Made by a program: the position numbers and the translations under genes
The notes under the pieces: generated by a model
What the model was told of the DNA's origin: nothing
What the model saw: the letters and a program-made list of their open reading frames with translations, nothing else
Database searches by the model: none
Part shown: positions 5,802-13,081 of the stretch, piece by piece
Numbering within the stretch: position 1 is the stretch's first letter
Layout of the letters: each line of letters begins with the position of its first letter
Source: a virus
Virus record (IMG/VR): IMGVR_UViG_3300021438_000015
Coordinates: 1-63,666 of that record
Length of the DNA: 63,666 nt
Strand: one strand, 5' to 3'

Positions 5802-5969
5802 TCAAAAAGTTTCCAGAAGATCGAAATCTTCCCAACCACTAATCTCTACCGCATCGTATACGGTTCGACCAACCAGAAAAGCCGACCCAATCGGCACAAT
5901 CTCGAAAGTCTTTCCATTTTCACCATACAACCTAACCAACTCACTCTGGATATCTTCAATGTAAACCAT
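5802..5969 (-). CDS. Small hypothetical protein
   Basis: A 55-residue acidic protein from the ATG at 5969: MVYIEDIQSELVRLYGENGK, then IVPIGSAFLVGRTVYDAVE. AGAGAGTTGAA precedes this ATG; an upstream in-frame Met at 6023 lacks a good site. No sigma70-like promoter is visible upstream; instead a sigma54-like -24/-12 element lies at 6003-6019, about 34 bases before the start. Family unknown. Confidence 0.6.
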   Translation of the reverse strand: MVYIEDIQSELVRLYGENGKTFEIVPIGSAFLVGRTVYDAVEISGWEDFDLLETF

Positions 5970-6002
5970 TTTCAACTCTCTCTTTCTTATGTCTATATAT
6001 AG

Positions 6003-6019
6003 AGCAATCGGTGTGCCAA
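6003..6019 (-). promoter_or_regulatory. Sigma54-like -24/-12 element, site 1
   Basis: The minus strand reads TTGGCACACCGATTGCT, matching the sigma54 pattern TGGCAC-N5-TTGCW with exactly 10 bases between the GG and GC dinucleotides. It lies immediately upstream of the 5969-5632 gene pair, which has no sigma70-type promoter. The match is seen; use by sigma54 is inference. Confidence 0.45.
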
Positions 6020-6090
6020 ACATAGATTATTTTTTTGTGCGTTTCGACCGGGAAAAACGCTATGACATTTTTTGTGCTTAGTTTTTGAGC

Positions 6091-6169
6091 GTAGCATTTT
6101 GCAACACCCTGTAGCATTTTGCGTTAGTGATTTCGGCCATGAAACTGAGGTAGTGTAGCATTTTGCAAC
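6091..6169. repeat. Three GTAGCATTTTGC direct repeats
   Basis: GTAGCATTTTGCAAC at 6091-6105, GTAGCATTTTGCGTT at 6111-6125 and GTAGCATTTTGCAAC at 6155-6169. The 12-base core is identical in all three. Spacing is 20 and 44 bases (about two and four helical turns), as expected for binding sites of one protein on the same face. Confidence 0.8.
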
Positions 6170-6245
6170 GGTCTACCTATCTTACCATGCCTCTTTTGTA
6201 GGCGTGCGATTTTTTATTCCACGGCACGGATTTTGCGTTGATACT

Positions 6246-6331
6246 CGCTCTAAGTCCTTATGCCACAATGGTTTACGTCAAACGCGGCCCGCCGGATTCG
6301 CCCTAAGTCCTTATGTAGCAAGGGTTTAGGT
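6246..6331 (-). repeat. Paired hairpin elements around GCGGCCCGCC, copy 4
   Basis: Two imperfect inverted repeats (CTAAGTCCTTA...TGGTTTACG and CTAAGTCCTTA...AAGGGTTTAGG) flank GCGGCCCGCC at 6284-6293. They share sequence with the elements at 715, 2772 and 4059. Confidence 0.6.
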
Positions 6332-6341
6332 TAAATCCTAG

Positions 6342-6381
6342 GGCAAACGGTGTGCCATTCAGATTTGGCACGATATTTGCT
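6342..6381. promoter_or_regulatory. Divergent pair of sigma54-like elements, sites 2 and 3
   Basis: Site 2 (6342-6358, minus strand) reads ATGGCACACCGTTTGCC and site 3 (6365-6381, plus strand) reads TTGGCACGATATTTGCT. Both have GG-N10-GC spacing and they face away from each other across 6 bases, forming a large dyad. Site 3 points antisense into the 6381-6557 gene. They could be divergent promoters or one palindromic operator. Confidence 0.4.
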
Positions 6382-6557
6382 CACCCGAAATATTGCTCTT
6401 CCCAAAAGTCCTCATCATACCCCTCTTCCTCATCTTCCCAACCTTCCCCATCGTCAAGGCCAGCAATGTAATCTGCCTCGTCTTCCATTTCTTCCCAACC
6501 CCTATAGATTTCCTCTTCGTTGATTTCCGACATATCGTAGATGAAATCGTTGTTCAT
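6381..6557 (-). CDS. Extremely acidic hypothetical protein
   Basis: A 58-residue protein from the ATG at 6557, preferred because AAAGG lies 9 bases upstream (an in-frame ATG at 6584 overlaps the previous gene). More than a third of the residues are Asp or Glu (EEMEDEADYIAGLDDGEGWE), with several Trp and Tyr. Compatible with a DNA mimic or a small anti-host protein; not shown. Second gene after 6581-6706. Confidence 0.65.
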   Translation of the reverse strand: MNNDFIYDMSEINEEEIYRGWEEMEDEADYIAGLDDGEGWEDEEEGYDEDFWEEQYFG

Positions 6558-6580
6558 TTGTATACCTTTGGGTTTAGTGT

Positions 6581-6706
6581 TCAACCGTTCATGAACCGAA
6601 TAGCATCTTGGGAAGTCTTGAACGTTCCCATCAACCTACGCTTACCGTTTTCCATTTCGCGGTAAACCTTATACTTATTCCCGATCATGATCAGAACCAG
6701 ATTCAT
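6581..6706 (-). CDS. Small basic hypothetical protein
   Basis: A 41-residue frame from the ATG at 6706 preceded by GAGAGAAAGTT: MNLVLIMIGNKYKVYREMEN, GKRRLMGTFKTSQDAIRF, MNG. It looks like a small beta-beta-beta-alpha fold and resembles short phage proteins that modify or bind nucleic acid, but no family can be assigned. First gene behind a perfect promoter at 6731-6759. Confidence 0.6.
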   Translation of the reverse strand: MNLVLIMIGNKYKVYREMENGKRRLMGTFKTSQDAIRFMNG

Positions 6707-6730
6707 AACTTTCTCTCTTTCTTTCCCTGT

Positions 6731-6759
6731 ATTATACTTATCGGCTTTTATCGTGTCAA
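6731..6759 (-). promoter_or_regulatory. Perfect-consensus sigma70 promoter
   Basis: TTGACA, 17-base spacer, TATAAT on the minus strand. The spacer carries AAAGCCGATAAG. It drives the 6706-6381 gene pair. Confidence 0.82.
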
Positions 6760-6778
6760 GCCCCTAGGAAATATTTTT

Positions 6779-7000
6779 TCAACGAATCGTAATCAGTCCG
6801 TTGAAGTGTGAGAAGGTAAGGGTAAGAGTCTGAGAAGGATACTTCTCGTTGATATACTTCTGTGCAGTACTCTTACGGTTATCCGTAGCAGCGACACACT
6901 GTACAACTGTACCATTCTTATCCGTAACCTTCCACACCTTTTTCTGTACGATACGGGGAAGGCTACCAATGAAATCGTTGATATGAGTTGTCTTTTCCAT
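6779..7000 (-). CDS. Hypothetical protein
   Basis: A 73-residue basic protein: a short helical N-terminus (MEKTTHINDFIGSLPRIVQK) then a probable beta sheet and helix (KVWKVTDKNGTVVQCVAATD, NRKSTAQKYINEKYP). The layout resembles small phage proteins with a double-stranded-RNA-binding-like or ferredoxin-like shape, but I cannot name a family. GAGAGAAAGAAA precedes the ATG. Single-gene unit. Confidence 0.68.
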   Translation of the reverse strand: MEKTTHINDFIGSLPRIVQKKVWKVTDKNGTVVQCVAATDNRKSTAQKYINEKYPSQTLTLTFSHFNGLITIR

Positions 7001-7030
7001 TTTCTTTCTCTCTTTCTTTCTTATGCTCTT

Positions 7031-7058
7031 ATTATACCATACTTATCGGCTATGTCAA
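7031..7058 (-). promoter_or_regulatory. Consensus sigma70 promoter for the 6779-7000 gene
   Basis: TTGACA, 16-base spacer containing AGCCGATAAGTA, TATAAT on the minus strand. Confidence 0.78.
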
Positions 7059-7465
7059 GGGGCAATCTCAAATATTTTTAAATATAATCTTGTGCCAAAG
7101 CAAGAAATATTCTCTAGAGCAAATGCTGTGCCAAATATATTATTCTCTTAAACAGAAGATCGACACGATCATATCATTAGTCGTAAGTCTATACCCTATA
7201 AGGGTTTACGTCAAAAATTTCGGGGCGTATGCGTCGTAAACCTATACCCCACAAGCACTTACGTTGACTAGATGGTTGACACGATCTACTCTTTAGTAAG
7301 ATGGGGGATATAGGGGGGTTTTATCTTATAAGTATTTTAGGCAATATACGTCGAAAAAGTCGAGGGTGGTCCATCCACAATTTAGAATGTATAAACATAT
7401 GTATTACCCGATCCACCCGCATCGCCCCTGCTTGAATCATTGAATCTGTTAATTTATCAATATGG
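7059..7465. other. Gene-free divergent control region
   Basis: No supportable gene. It contains TGTGCCAAA at 7091-7099, a sigma54-like element at 7118-7134, a repeated GACACGATC (about 7162 and 7276), two imperfect hairpins related to the GCGGCCCGCC elements (7182-7212 and 7233-7266), and a T-rich G-tract segment at 7299-7325. Transcription changes from minus to plus strand here, so this is the divergent switch between the two arms. Confidence 0.6.
7118..7134 (-). promoter_or_regulatory. Sigma54-like -24/-12 element, site 4
   Basis: Minus strand TTGGCACAGCATTTGCT, GG-N10-GC spacing. It lies about 60 bases upstream of the sigma70-type promoter at 7031-7058, so it would be a second promoter for the 6779-7000 gene if active. 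Confidence 0.4.
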
Positions 7466-7476
7466 TGTGTATAATA
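7466..7476 (+). promoter_or_regulatory. Late-type promoter motif TGTGTATAATA
   Basis: TGTGTATAATA with no recognisable -35 box at 16-18 bases upstream. It precedes the first plus-strand gene (7495) and matches the motifs at 26782, 29821 and 39691. Confidence 0.6.
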
Positions 7477-7494
7477 CCATATAGGAGACATTTT

Positions 7495-7668
7495 ATGAAA
7501 AAGAAACAAACAATTGAAACGCAATTGGATTGTCGCGCTACGGCATCTTTGCAGGAACAAATAAACTCTGATTTACTTCATGAGGATAAATTACTAGCCT
7601 CGTTACTTAGCGACAAAGATACCGTTATAAACGAGGAACAGGATGACGAAACCAAGTCAAGCGATTGA
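7495..7668 (+). CDS. Small hypothetical protein, first gene of the plus-strand arm
   Basis: A 57-residue protein from the ATG at 7495, chosen because TAGGAGACATTTT is its ribosome binding site; the in-frame ATG at 7462 lies upstream of the promoter -10. It is MKKKQTIETQLDCRATASLQ followed by an acidic tail. No family recognised. It overlaps the next gene by 26 bases. Confidence 0.65.
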   Translation: MKKKQTIETQLDCRATASLQEQINSDLLHEDKLLASLLSDKDTVINEEQDDETKSSD

Positions 7669-8422
7669 ATTAGTAGCTAATGTAGATGATAGTAACGACC
7701 TACTATTATGCGGCATTGATGGTATACAACACGCTAACTACGATTATTCAGCGGCCCATTATTATGGAACTATAAGTTCTGATAATAGTGTTAGTAACGT
7801 ATTTGGTCTTGGTGAAAATAATAAATTCTTCTATATCTTGATGTCCTTTCGTGACAATCAAATAGTTAGATACGAAGCTGGTACTGGTTATGGGTATGAA
7901 AAAGATGGTAAGCACTACTTTAATAGATACTTACCAATGTATGAGGGCAAGAACCCCCAACATCAACAACTAGTTAAAAAAAATAAAGAAAAATATATTT
8001 GTCTTGATGATGCTGTTAATGTTTTAGTTTCATCTTTCCCCCCCGACTATTCATTAATGTTTTACGATAAGAATTGCGTCTTATCTTCTTTTGATAAATC
8101 GGTTCCCCATGCGATACAAGTACTTGAAAATTCTTTCTTAGCTCGCGTTGACGTTAACGATATTTCCAACGTGTCTTTCGATAGTAAGGTTTTTAGTGAT
8201 ATTATAGCTGAAGCTTTAACGAAGTACACTAAACAGCTATCGCTTAAAGCTTCAAAACTTAGCGTTGGCAAATTGTCTGCAAAGCATTTTCAATTAGAGC
8301 CATCTAGTGATCTTAACGTTAAAAAGGGTACTTTTATATACGATGAAACAACGGATACTGTTAAGTTTTATAACGGAGAAAAATGGAGAACGTTAAAGTG
8401 GGTAGACGAAGAATCGGAATGA
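7643..8422 (+). CDS. Hypothetical protein
   Basis: A 259-residue protein. The N-terminal half (about 1-150) is a mixed fold with GTGYGYEKDGKHYFNRYLP; the middle is helical; the C-terminus ends with IYDETTDTVKFYNGEKWRTL, a short beta motif common at the ends of phage virion proteins. GAGGAACAGG precedes the ATG. I do not recognise a family. It lies directly upstream of the sigma-like gene and overlaps it, so the two are probably co-translated. Confidence 0.75.
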   Translation: MTKPSQAIELVANVDDSNDLLLCGIDGIQHANYDYSAAHYYGTISSDNSVSNVFGLGENNKFFYILMSFRDNQIVRYEAGTGYGYEKDGKHYFNRYLPMYEGKNPQHQQLVKKNKEKYICLDDAVNVLVSSFPPDYSLMFYDKNCVLSSFDKSVPHAIQVLENSFLARVDVNDISNVSFDSKVFSDIIAEALTKYTKQLSLKASKLSVGKLSAKHFQLEPSSDLNVKKGTFIYDETTDTVKFYNGEKWRTLKWVDEESE

Positions 8423-8907
8423 AAATACCTAAAAATATGACGGAAGCACAAGTTGTGGATCAGATTAACATTGTCGTTAATAGGATATCGGCCCGTTATA
8501 CTTTTCATGGTTACGAAGTTGATGATATAAAACAAGAAGCTTTTATAATTTGTATGGATGCTATGGATCGCTATGATCCAAGTCGCCCCTTGGAGAATTT
8601 CCTGTCTGTTCACTTATCTAATCGCCTTAAAAACTTTGTTCGTGATAACTTTTATACTAAAGATGAAGAAGAAAAAAAGAAAGTTTTAAAACCTAGTAGT
8701 TTATCTTATGAAGACTTTACTCCCAGTACAGAATACAACAATGATAATAAGATAGATGCTAAAAATCTACAAGAGATTGTTGATCGCAAGTTACCTTCAG
8801 AGTTCCGCGCAGATTATCTAAAAATAATTAATAATGTATACGTACCGAAAAAAAGAAGAGAAGAAATCATTGCGATAATCAAGGAGTTACTAGATGAAGA
8901 AGGGTAG
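8383..8907 (+). CDS. Sigma-70 region 2-like protein, candidate late sigma factor (T4 gp55-like)
   Basis: A 174-residue protein. Residues 44-90 (YEVDDIKQEAFIICMDAMDR, then YDPSRPLENFLSVHLSNRLKN) match the region 2.1-2.2 pattern of sigma factors (D..QE......A...YD...P..FL......N....R), the part that contacts the RNA polymerase core. There is no clear region 4, as in T4 gp55, a minimal sigma that reads only a -10-like late promoter. The plus-strand units here carry a -10-like motif without -35, fitting this role. Start: GGAG lies 4 bases before the ATG at 8383; an ATGA overlap at 8419 is an alternative that keeps the domain. The family assignment is good; the late role is inference. Confidence 0.75.
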   Translation: MENVKVGRRRIGMKIPKNMTEAQVVDQINIVVNRISARYTFHGYEVDDIKQEAFIICMDAMDRYDPSRPLENFLSVHLSNRLKNFVRDNFYTKDEEEKKKVLKPSSLSYEDFTPSTEYNNDNKIDAKNLQEIVDRKLPSEFRADYLKIINNVYVPKKRREEIIAIIKELLDEEG

Positions 8908-9679
8908 AATTTCTAAAGAAGAAGAACGCATAATTGGCAGATTGATCGACCATGTTACGGTAGAAGATATCGCCAAGCAACTTGACCGCGATGTTGAGTC
9001 TGTTGATAACTTTGTTAAGCGTAAATTCAAGGTCGGACTATCAAACGAAGAAGCCGCCGCTTATTCACTAGAAGATCGCCCTTATTGGATTGAACTAGAG
9101 AACCAGTTTACTCCTTCAGAACTAGATCTATTTAAGTATCATTGGTCCCGTATTATTTCTCAGTTTAAAGATGACGTTTTTCCAACAGAAGAACTACAGG
9201 TGGTAGACGTTATTAAACTAGAAATACTCATGAACCGCTGCTTAAAGAGCAACAAGGACAATCTTAATGAAATGACCGTTTTGGAGAAACTCCTTAATGA
9301 CGAACGGGCCGTTGATAAGGATCAGCGTGATCATGATTATGTTTTAAATCTAGAGCGTCAGTTAGCATCCCTTCGGGCTTCTCAAGAAGCTCTTAACCGG
9401 GATTACCGCGAGCTTCAAAGTAAAAAGGCCAGCATGTTGCGTGAAATGAAGGGAACTAGAGAGCAAAGAATCAAGCGACTTGAGGATAGTAAGCAAAGCT
9501 TTACCTCTTGGGTTGCTAATCTTATGCAAGACCCAGAAACGCTAAAACGATATGGGATTGAAATGGAAAAGATGAGACTAGCTATGCTTAAGGAGAAGGA
9601 GCGATTAAGTGCTTTTCATCAATATGAGGACGGTCAGATTGATCAACCGTTCTTAACGCCAGATACGGTGCTAGACTAA
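8894..9679 (+). CDS. Helix-turn-helix coiled-coil protein, candidate small terminase subunit
   Basis: A 261-residue protein. Residues 1-45 look like a DNA-binding helix-turn-helix (ISKEEERIIGRLIDHVTVED, then IAKQLDRDVESVDNFVKRKF). The middle has RPYWIELENQFTPSELDLFK, and about 145-245 is a long charged coiled coil (LERQLASLRASQEALNRDYR). HTH plus oligomerising coiled coil is the usual build of small terminase subunits, and the large subunit is 5 kb downstream in the same direction; I find no better candidate. AAGGAG precedes the ATG at 8894. It overlaps the sigma-like gene and the next gene (TAATG). A transcription regulator is the alternative. Confidence 0.6.
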   Translation: MKKGRISKEEERIIGRLIDHVTVEDIAKQLDRDVESVDNFVKRKFKVGLSNEEAAAYSLEDRPYWIELENQFTPSELDLFKYHWSRIISQFKDDVFPTEELQVVDVIKLEILMNRCLKSNKDNLNEMTVLEKLLNDERAVDKDQRDHDYVLNLERQLASLRASQEALNRDYRELQSKKASMLREMKGTREQRIKRLEDSKQSFTSWVANLMQDPETLKRYGIEMEKMRLAMLKEKERLSAFHQYEDGQIDQPFLTPDTVLD

Positions 9680-10251
9680 TGAATAGATTAGATGTAATAC
9701 AGTCTTTAATTAATAAATGCAATGGAACCAAATATCTAGAAATAGGTATAAAAGACGGAGATGTTATAAATAACATACAGTGCCAATACAAAATAGGTGT
9801 TGATCCAGATCCTTCCACACCGGCCACCTTTCATCTTACTTCTGATGACTTTTTTGATTATTATAACAAAGAAAATTTTGATGTAATATTTATAGATGGC
9901 TTACATCATTATCGTCAAGTTTTGAGAGATATAAAAAACTCACTTAGTATACTAAACCCAAATGGTTACATAGTCTGTCACGATCTTAATCCTACAGATG
10001 AATATTTACAAATCGTGCCTAGACAGTATGAAGATTGGATGGGAGACTGCTGGAAAGCTTGGGTAATTTTAAGATCTAGTATGCCAAATCTTACTATGAA
10101 AGTTTTAGATGTTGATTGTGGTTGTGGAGTTATAAAATTTGGTTCTCAGGAGTTGATTCCCCTAGATGAAGATCTAAGTTGGGAAAATCTTGTAAAGTAC
10201 AGGAATTCTTGGCTCAATCTTTTTCCACCGGAGGAGATCAACTCATTATGA
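9679..10251 (+). CDS. SAM-dependent methyltransferase-like protein
   Basis: A 190-residue protein with a Rossmann-type methyltransferase signature: KYLEIGIKDGDVINNI (motif I region, about 19-35), IGVDPDP (acidic end of strand 2), DVIFIDGLHHYRQV (about 76-89, typical of the class I Methyltransf_24 type) and GYIVCHDLNP. Full length for a minimal class I domain. The substrate is unknown; neighbours that make or use sugars suggest a sugar or surface-glycan methylation. It starts in a TAATG overlap and ends overlapping the next gene by ATGA, so this is a tightly coupled operon. Confidence 0.8.
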   Translation: MNRLDVIQSLINKCNGTKYLEIGIKDGDVINNIQCQYKIGVDPDPSTPATFHLTSDDFFDYYNKENFDVIFIDGLHHYRQVLRDIKNSLSILNPNGYIVCHDLNPTDEYLQIVPRQYEDWMGDCWKAWVILRSSMPNLTMKVLDVDCGCGVIKFGSQELIPLDEDLSWENLVKYRNSWLNLFPPEEINSL

Positions 10252-11138
10252 AGATAGTTAAAGCAACATACGGCGGCATTGACGTATCTGAAAAATTAAT
10301 AAATCAAATAAAAAATGATAAGATACTTATACGTGTTGGTAATGATATATTTGGTGATACCAAAGTCGGCGTTTTAAAAGATTTAGAAGTTGAATTTTAT
10401 CACGATGGAGTTTTACATACTAAAACTGTTCAAGAAAATAAATATTTTATTTTTCCAGAAACATCTACCGACAAGCTAGGCATATTTTATTCAGATAATA
10501 TTGATAATAATATAAGACCTTGTATCTTGGCATCATTGAACTCTATAAATAAGTCTTCATCTGGCAAAGCCGATATAATAACAAACATGTGGAGAAAAGA
10601 ACCAGAAAATCCATTTTTAGAAATTATATCAACGGCACAGTCTAGATCTCATCTAAATCAAGTTCTTCAAATATTGCAATTATTATTTGTTTCTCAACAG
10701 ATAAAACCATATAAATATGTTAGTTTTCTAGAACATGATGTTCTGTATGCTGAAAATTATTTTGATTATGAAGATTTTGATGAAGACTATATAATAAATA
10801 CGAACTATATCGGAATGAAAGAACAGGGGTTTCAATCTATTAGACAGAACGACAAACCCACTAGTCAAATAACTATGAAGTTTGATTTTGCACTAAATCA
10901 TTTTTTAAAGATACTTCCAAATGCTTTGATGCACAATCACGGTTCTTTAGAGCCTCACTGGTCTAATAGTATTAAGTTTACTTTTAAATCATATGCGTCA
11001 AAAAATCCAAATATTCATGTGAATCACGGTAGACATTTTACTTCTCATTTTGATTGCTTTTATCACGATTATCAACAAACTAACCCATACTGGGGTAATA
11101 TTGAAAAGTACCAGTATTTATTTTTTAGGGGAAAATAA
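10248..11138 (+). CDS. Glycosyltransferase-like protein with N-terminal beta domain
   Basis: A 296-residue protein from the ATG at 10248, preceded by GGAGGAGATC; a longer frame to 10179 would overlap the previous gene deeply. Residues 1-75 (ATYGGIDVSEKL, RVGNDIFGDTKVGVLKDLEV) look like the small DUF3395-type beta domain. The rest contains YKYVSFLEHDVLYAENYFDY (156-175), which resembles the acidic metal/nucleotide-sugar site of glycosyltransferases, preceded by a helix-rich SRSHLNQVLQILQLLF. Specificity is unknown. It is next to a 2OG oxygenase and a GDP-mannose dehydratase, which supports a role in building a sugar structure. Moderate confidence. Confidence 0.6.
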   Translation: MKIVKATYGGIDVSEKLINQIKNDKILIRVGNDIFGDTKVGVLKDLEVEFYHDGVLHTKTVQENKYFIFPETSTDKLGIFYSDNIDNNIRPCILASLNSINKSSSGKADIITNMWRKEPENPFLEIISTAQSRSHLNQVLQILQLLFVSQQIKPYKYVSFLEHDVLYAENYFDYEDFDEDYIINTNYIGMKEQGFQSIRQNDKPTSQITMKFDFALNHFLKILPNALMHNHGSLEPHWSNSIKFTFKSYASKNPNIHVNHGRHFTSHFDCFYHDYQQTNPYWGNIEKYQYLFFRGK

Positions 11139-11791
11139 TGAAAAAGTATAAATATAATATTGATCAATTTAATTTAATTAATATAGTTAAAAATGCATTT
11201 AATGTAGAGTCATTGAGTAATATACATTCTATTCTAGAGACAGATCTAGGAATACCAACGGATCCTAGTCAAGATCAAACTACTATCTTTCATAAAATAT
11301 TTTATAGATTGTATGAGCAAGATAACTCAGAGTTCTTAAATATTTATGACAGCTTTGTAGAATATCTAGTAAAAGAGCATTTTGATGGTCAAAATATGGT
11401 CTATCAATCTAGACCAACATTTAGGGTACAGATTCCAAACAATATAGCTGTTGCTAAGTGGCATAAAGATAAGGCATATAATCATTCGTGCAAAGAAATC
11501 AATATATATCTTCCACTAACAAATGCTTTTGATTCTAATACTATCTGGGCAGAAAGCGAAGAAGACAAGGGCGACTATTCTCCGATGAATGCTGAAGCTG
11601 GAGAGTATTATATATGGGACGGGGCTAATTTGAATCATGGTAACAAAGAAAACAAAACCGGTGTTAGTCGAGTTAGTTTAGATTTTAGATTAATTCATAA
11701 AGAAGATTTTGATTATGCTGGAACTAGTGTAACAACTAAAGTTCCCATGAAATTAGGACACTATTGGAAAGAATATAAGGAAAAAGCATGA
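11138..11791 (+). CDS. 2-oxoglutarate/Fe(II)-dependent oxygenase-like protein
   Basis: A 217-residue protein with the double-stranded beta-helix dioxygenase signature: H109-K-D111 (AKWHKDKAYNHSCKEINIYL), H167 (DGANLNHGN) and R178 in TGVSRVSLDFRL for 2-oxoglutarate. The W.ES following YLPLTNAFDSNTIW resembles the StrG type found in sugar-antibiotic and phage surface clusters. Reaction: hydroxylation or oxidation of an unknown substrate, probably a sugar or protein side chain. Starts 1 base into the stop of the previous gene and overlaps the next by 4 bases. Confidence 0.78.
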   Translation: MKKYKYNIDQFNLINIVKNAFNVESLSNIHSILETDLGIPTDPSQDQTTIFHKIFYRLYEQDNSEFLNIYDSFVEYLVKEHFDGQNMVYQSRPTFRVQIPNNIAVAKWHKDKAYNHSCKEINIYLPLTNAFDSNTIWAESEEDKGDYSPMNAEAGEYYIWDGANLNHGNKENKTGVSRVSLDFRLIHKEDFDYAGTSVTTKVPMKLGHYWKEYKEKA

Positions 11792-12876
11792 AAGCTATTA
11801 TTTTTGGAATAACTGGGCAAGATGGTAGCCATTTAGCGGATCTTCTTTTGGAAAAAGGATATGAAGTAATCGGGGTGACTCGACGTTCTAGCGTAGACAA
11901 CACCAAAAGAATAAAGCATATATTGAACCATTCTAGGTTCCATCTAGTCGAGGGGGACATAACAGATTCTAGCAGCGTTCTGAATATTTTTAGAAATAAC
12001 GAACATGTAGATGAAGTCTACAACCTCGCCGCTCAGTCTCACGTTGGAACATCCTTCACTCAGCCTTCCCTGACTTGGGATATAACGGGCAAGGGGTGCC
12101 TTAATATATTGCAGACTATGGTAGATTTAGAGATGCTTGGGAGTAGATTTTACCAAGCCTCCTCTAGTGAAATGTTTGGTAGAGCTTACGATATTGACAG
12201 AGATGGTACAAAATATCAAGATGAAAATACTAGATTTTTACCTCAATCCCCATACGCCGTTGCCAAGTGCGCCTCACATTATGCTGTTGGTTTGTATCGT
12301 CAAGCGTATGGAATTCATGGTAGCTGTGGAATACTTTTCAATCATGAAGGCCCAAGGCGTGGAGATAACTTTGTTACTAAAAAAGTGATAAATTGGGTAG
12401 TATCTTTTGTAGAATGGTTACAAGATACTAATATTATAAGCTCTGAATACATTCAATCATCAGATAATCAAATTATATATAATGATGTGACTTTCCCAAA
12501 ACTGATGCTAGGCAATTTGGATGCTTATAGAGATTGGGGATATGCTGGTGATTATGTTGAGGCAATGTGGTTAATGTTACAGCAAGACGAACCAGATGAC
12601 TATGTTATATGTACAGAGAATACATACTCTATTCGTGATTTATTAGATGCTTCTTTTGGCTATTTCGGAATTTACGATTGGAGTAATTATGTTGGAATAG
12701 ATCCTCAGTTCTATAGACCAGCAGAAGTAGATTATTTAAGAGGCAGATCTACTAAAGCAAGAGCCAAATTGGGATGGACACCAAAATACGACTTAAATGG
12801 TCTTATTAAGCTCATGATAGAAGATAAAATAAATGAAAACTTACAGAATAATGCTAGACATATCAAATGTGTTTAG
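11788..12876 (+). CDS. gmd: GDP-mannose 4,6-dehydratase
   Basis: A 362-residue short-chain dehydrogenase-type enzyme that converts GDP-D-mannose to GDP-4-keto-6-deoxy-D-mannose, the precursor of GDP-fucose, rhamnose and related 6-deoxy sugars. Seen: the NAD(P)-binding GITGQDGSHL (7-16), the Gmd-type TRRSS (31-35), NLAAQSHVGTSF (79-90), catalytic S126/E128 in QASSSEMFG, Y156 and K160 in SPYAVAK, and FNHEGPRRG. Length is normal. No epimerase/reductase such as fcl follows, so the product must be used as the keto form, finished by a host enzyme, or finished by an unrecognised gene. Overlaps the oxygenase gene by 4 bases. Confidence 0.95.
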   Translation: MKAIIFGITGQDGSHLADLLLEKGYEVIGVTRRSSVDNTKRIKHILNHSRFHLVEGDITDSSSVLNIFRNNEHVDEVYNLAAQSHVGTSFTQPSLTWDITGKGCLNILQTMVDLEMLGSRFYQASSSEMFGRAYDIDRDGTKYQDENTRFLPQSPYAVAKCASHYAVGLYRQAYGIHGSCGILFNHEGPRRGDNFVTKKVINWVVSFVEWLQDTNIISSEYIQSSDNQIIYNDVTFPKLMLGNLDAYRDWGYAGDYVEAMWLMLQQDEPDDYVICTENTYSIRDLLDASFGYFGIYDWSNYVGIDPQFYRPAEVDYLRGRSTKARAKLGWTPKYDLNGLIKLMIEDKINENLQNNARHIKCV

Positions 12877-13081
12877 TAGAATAAAACATTTATTTCTTAA
12901 ATCATATAATAGTCCATTTCCCACTATATTTATTAATGCGGATGATCCAGATGACGCCTGTTTTGAGGTAGTCAATGATCTTATTAAGATTATTATGAGC
13001 CAAAACCCGTCAATAGAGATGAGAATAGTTTGTCGAGAAATCAGAAGAAAGTCTAGAATAGATAAAATTTATTTATTATGA
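12833..13081 (+). CDS. Hypothetical protein
   Basis: An 82-residue frame overlapping the end of gmd by 44 bases (an ATG at 12851 is an equally likely start). It contains FPTIFINADDPDDACFEVVN and a basic C-terminus (MRIVCREIRRKSRIDKIYLL). The continuous frame up to the ATGA overlap with the HNH gene argues that it is real. No family recognised. Confidence 0.5.
   Translation: MKTYRIMLDISNVFSRIKHLFLKSYNSPFPTIFINADDPDDACFEVVNDLIKIIMSQNPSIEMRIVCREIRRKSRIDKIYLL

Larger units (their letters stand above)
6020..6380. other. Gene-free control region
   Basis: About 360 bases without a supportable gene. It holds three GTAGCATTTTGC direct repeats (6091-6169), two hairpin elements with a GCGGCCCGCC block (6246-6331), and two back-to-back sigma54-like elements (6342-6381). 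This density of repeats suggests a control region or a replication start, but no AT-rich unwinding element or initiator gene was identified. Confidence 0.6.

Noticed and set aside
7261-7330. Sigma70 promoter on the plus strand at the TTGACA near 7274
   Set aside because: No -10 box occurs at 16-18 bases; the nearest TAAGAT is at 15 bases and no gene follows directly.
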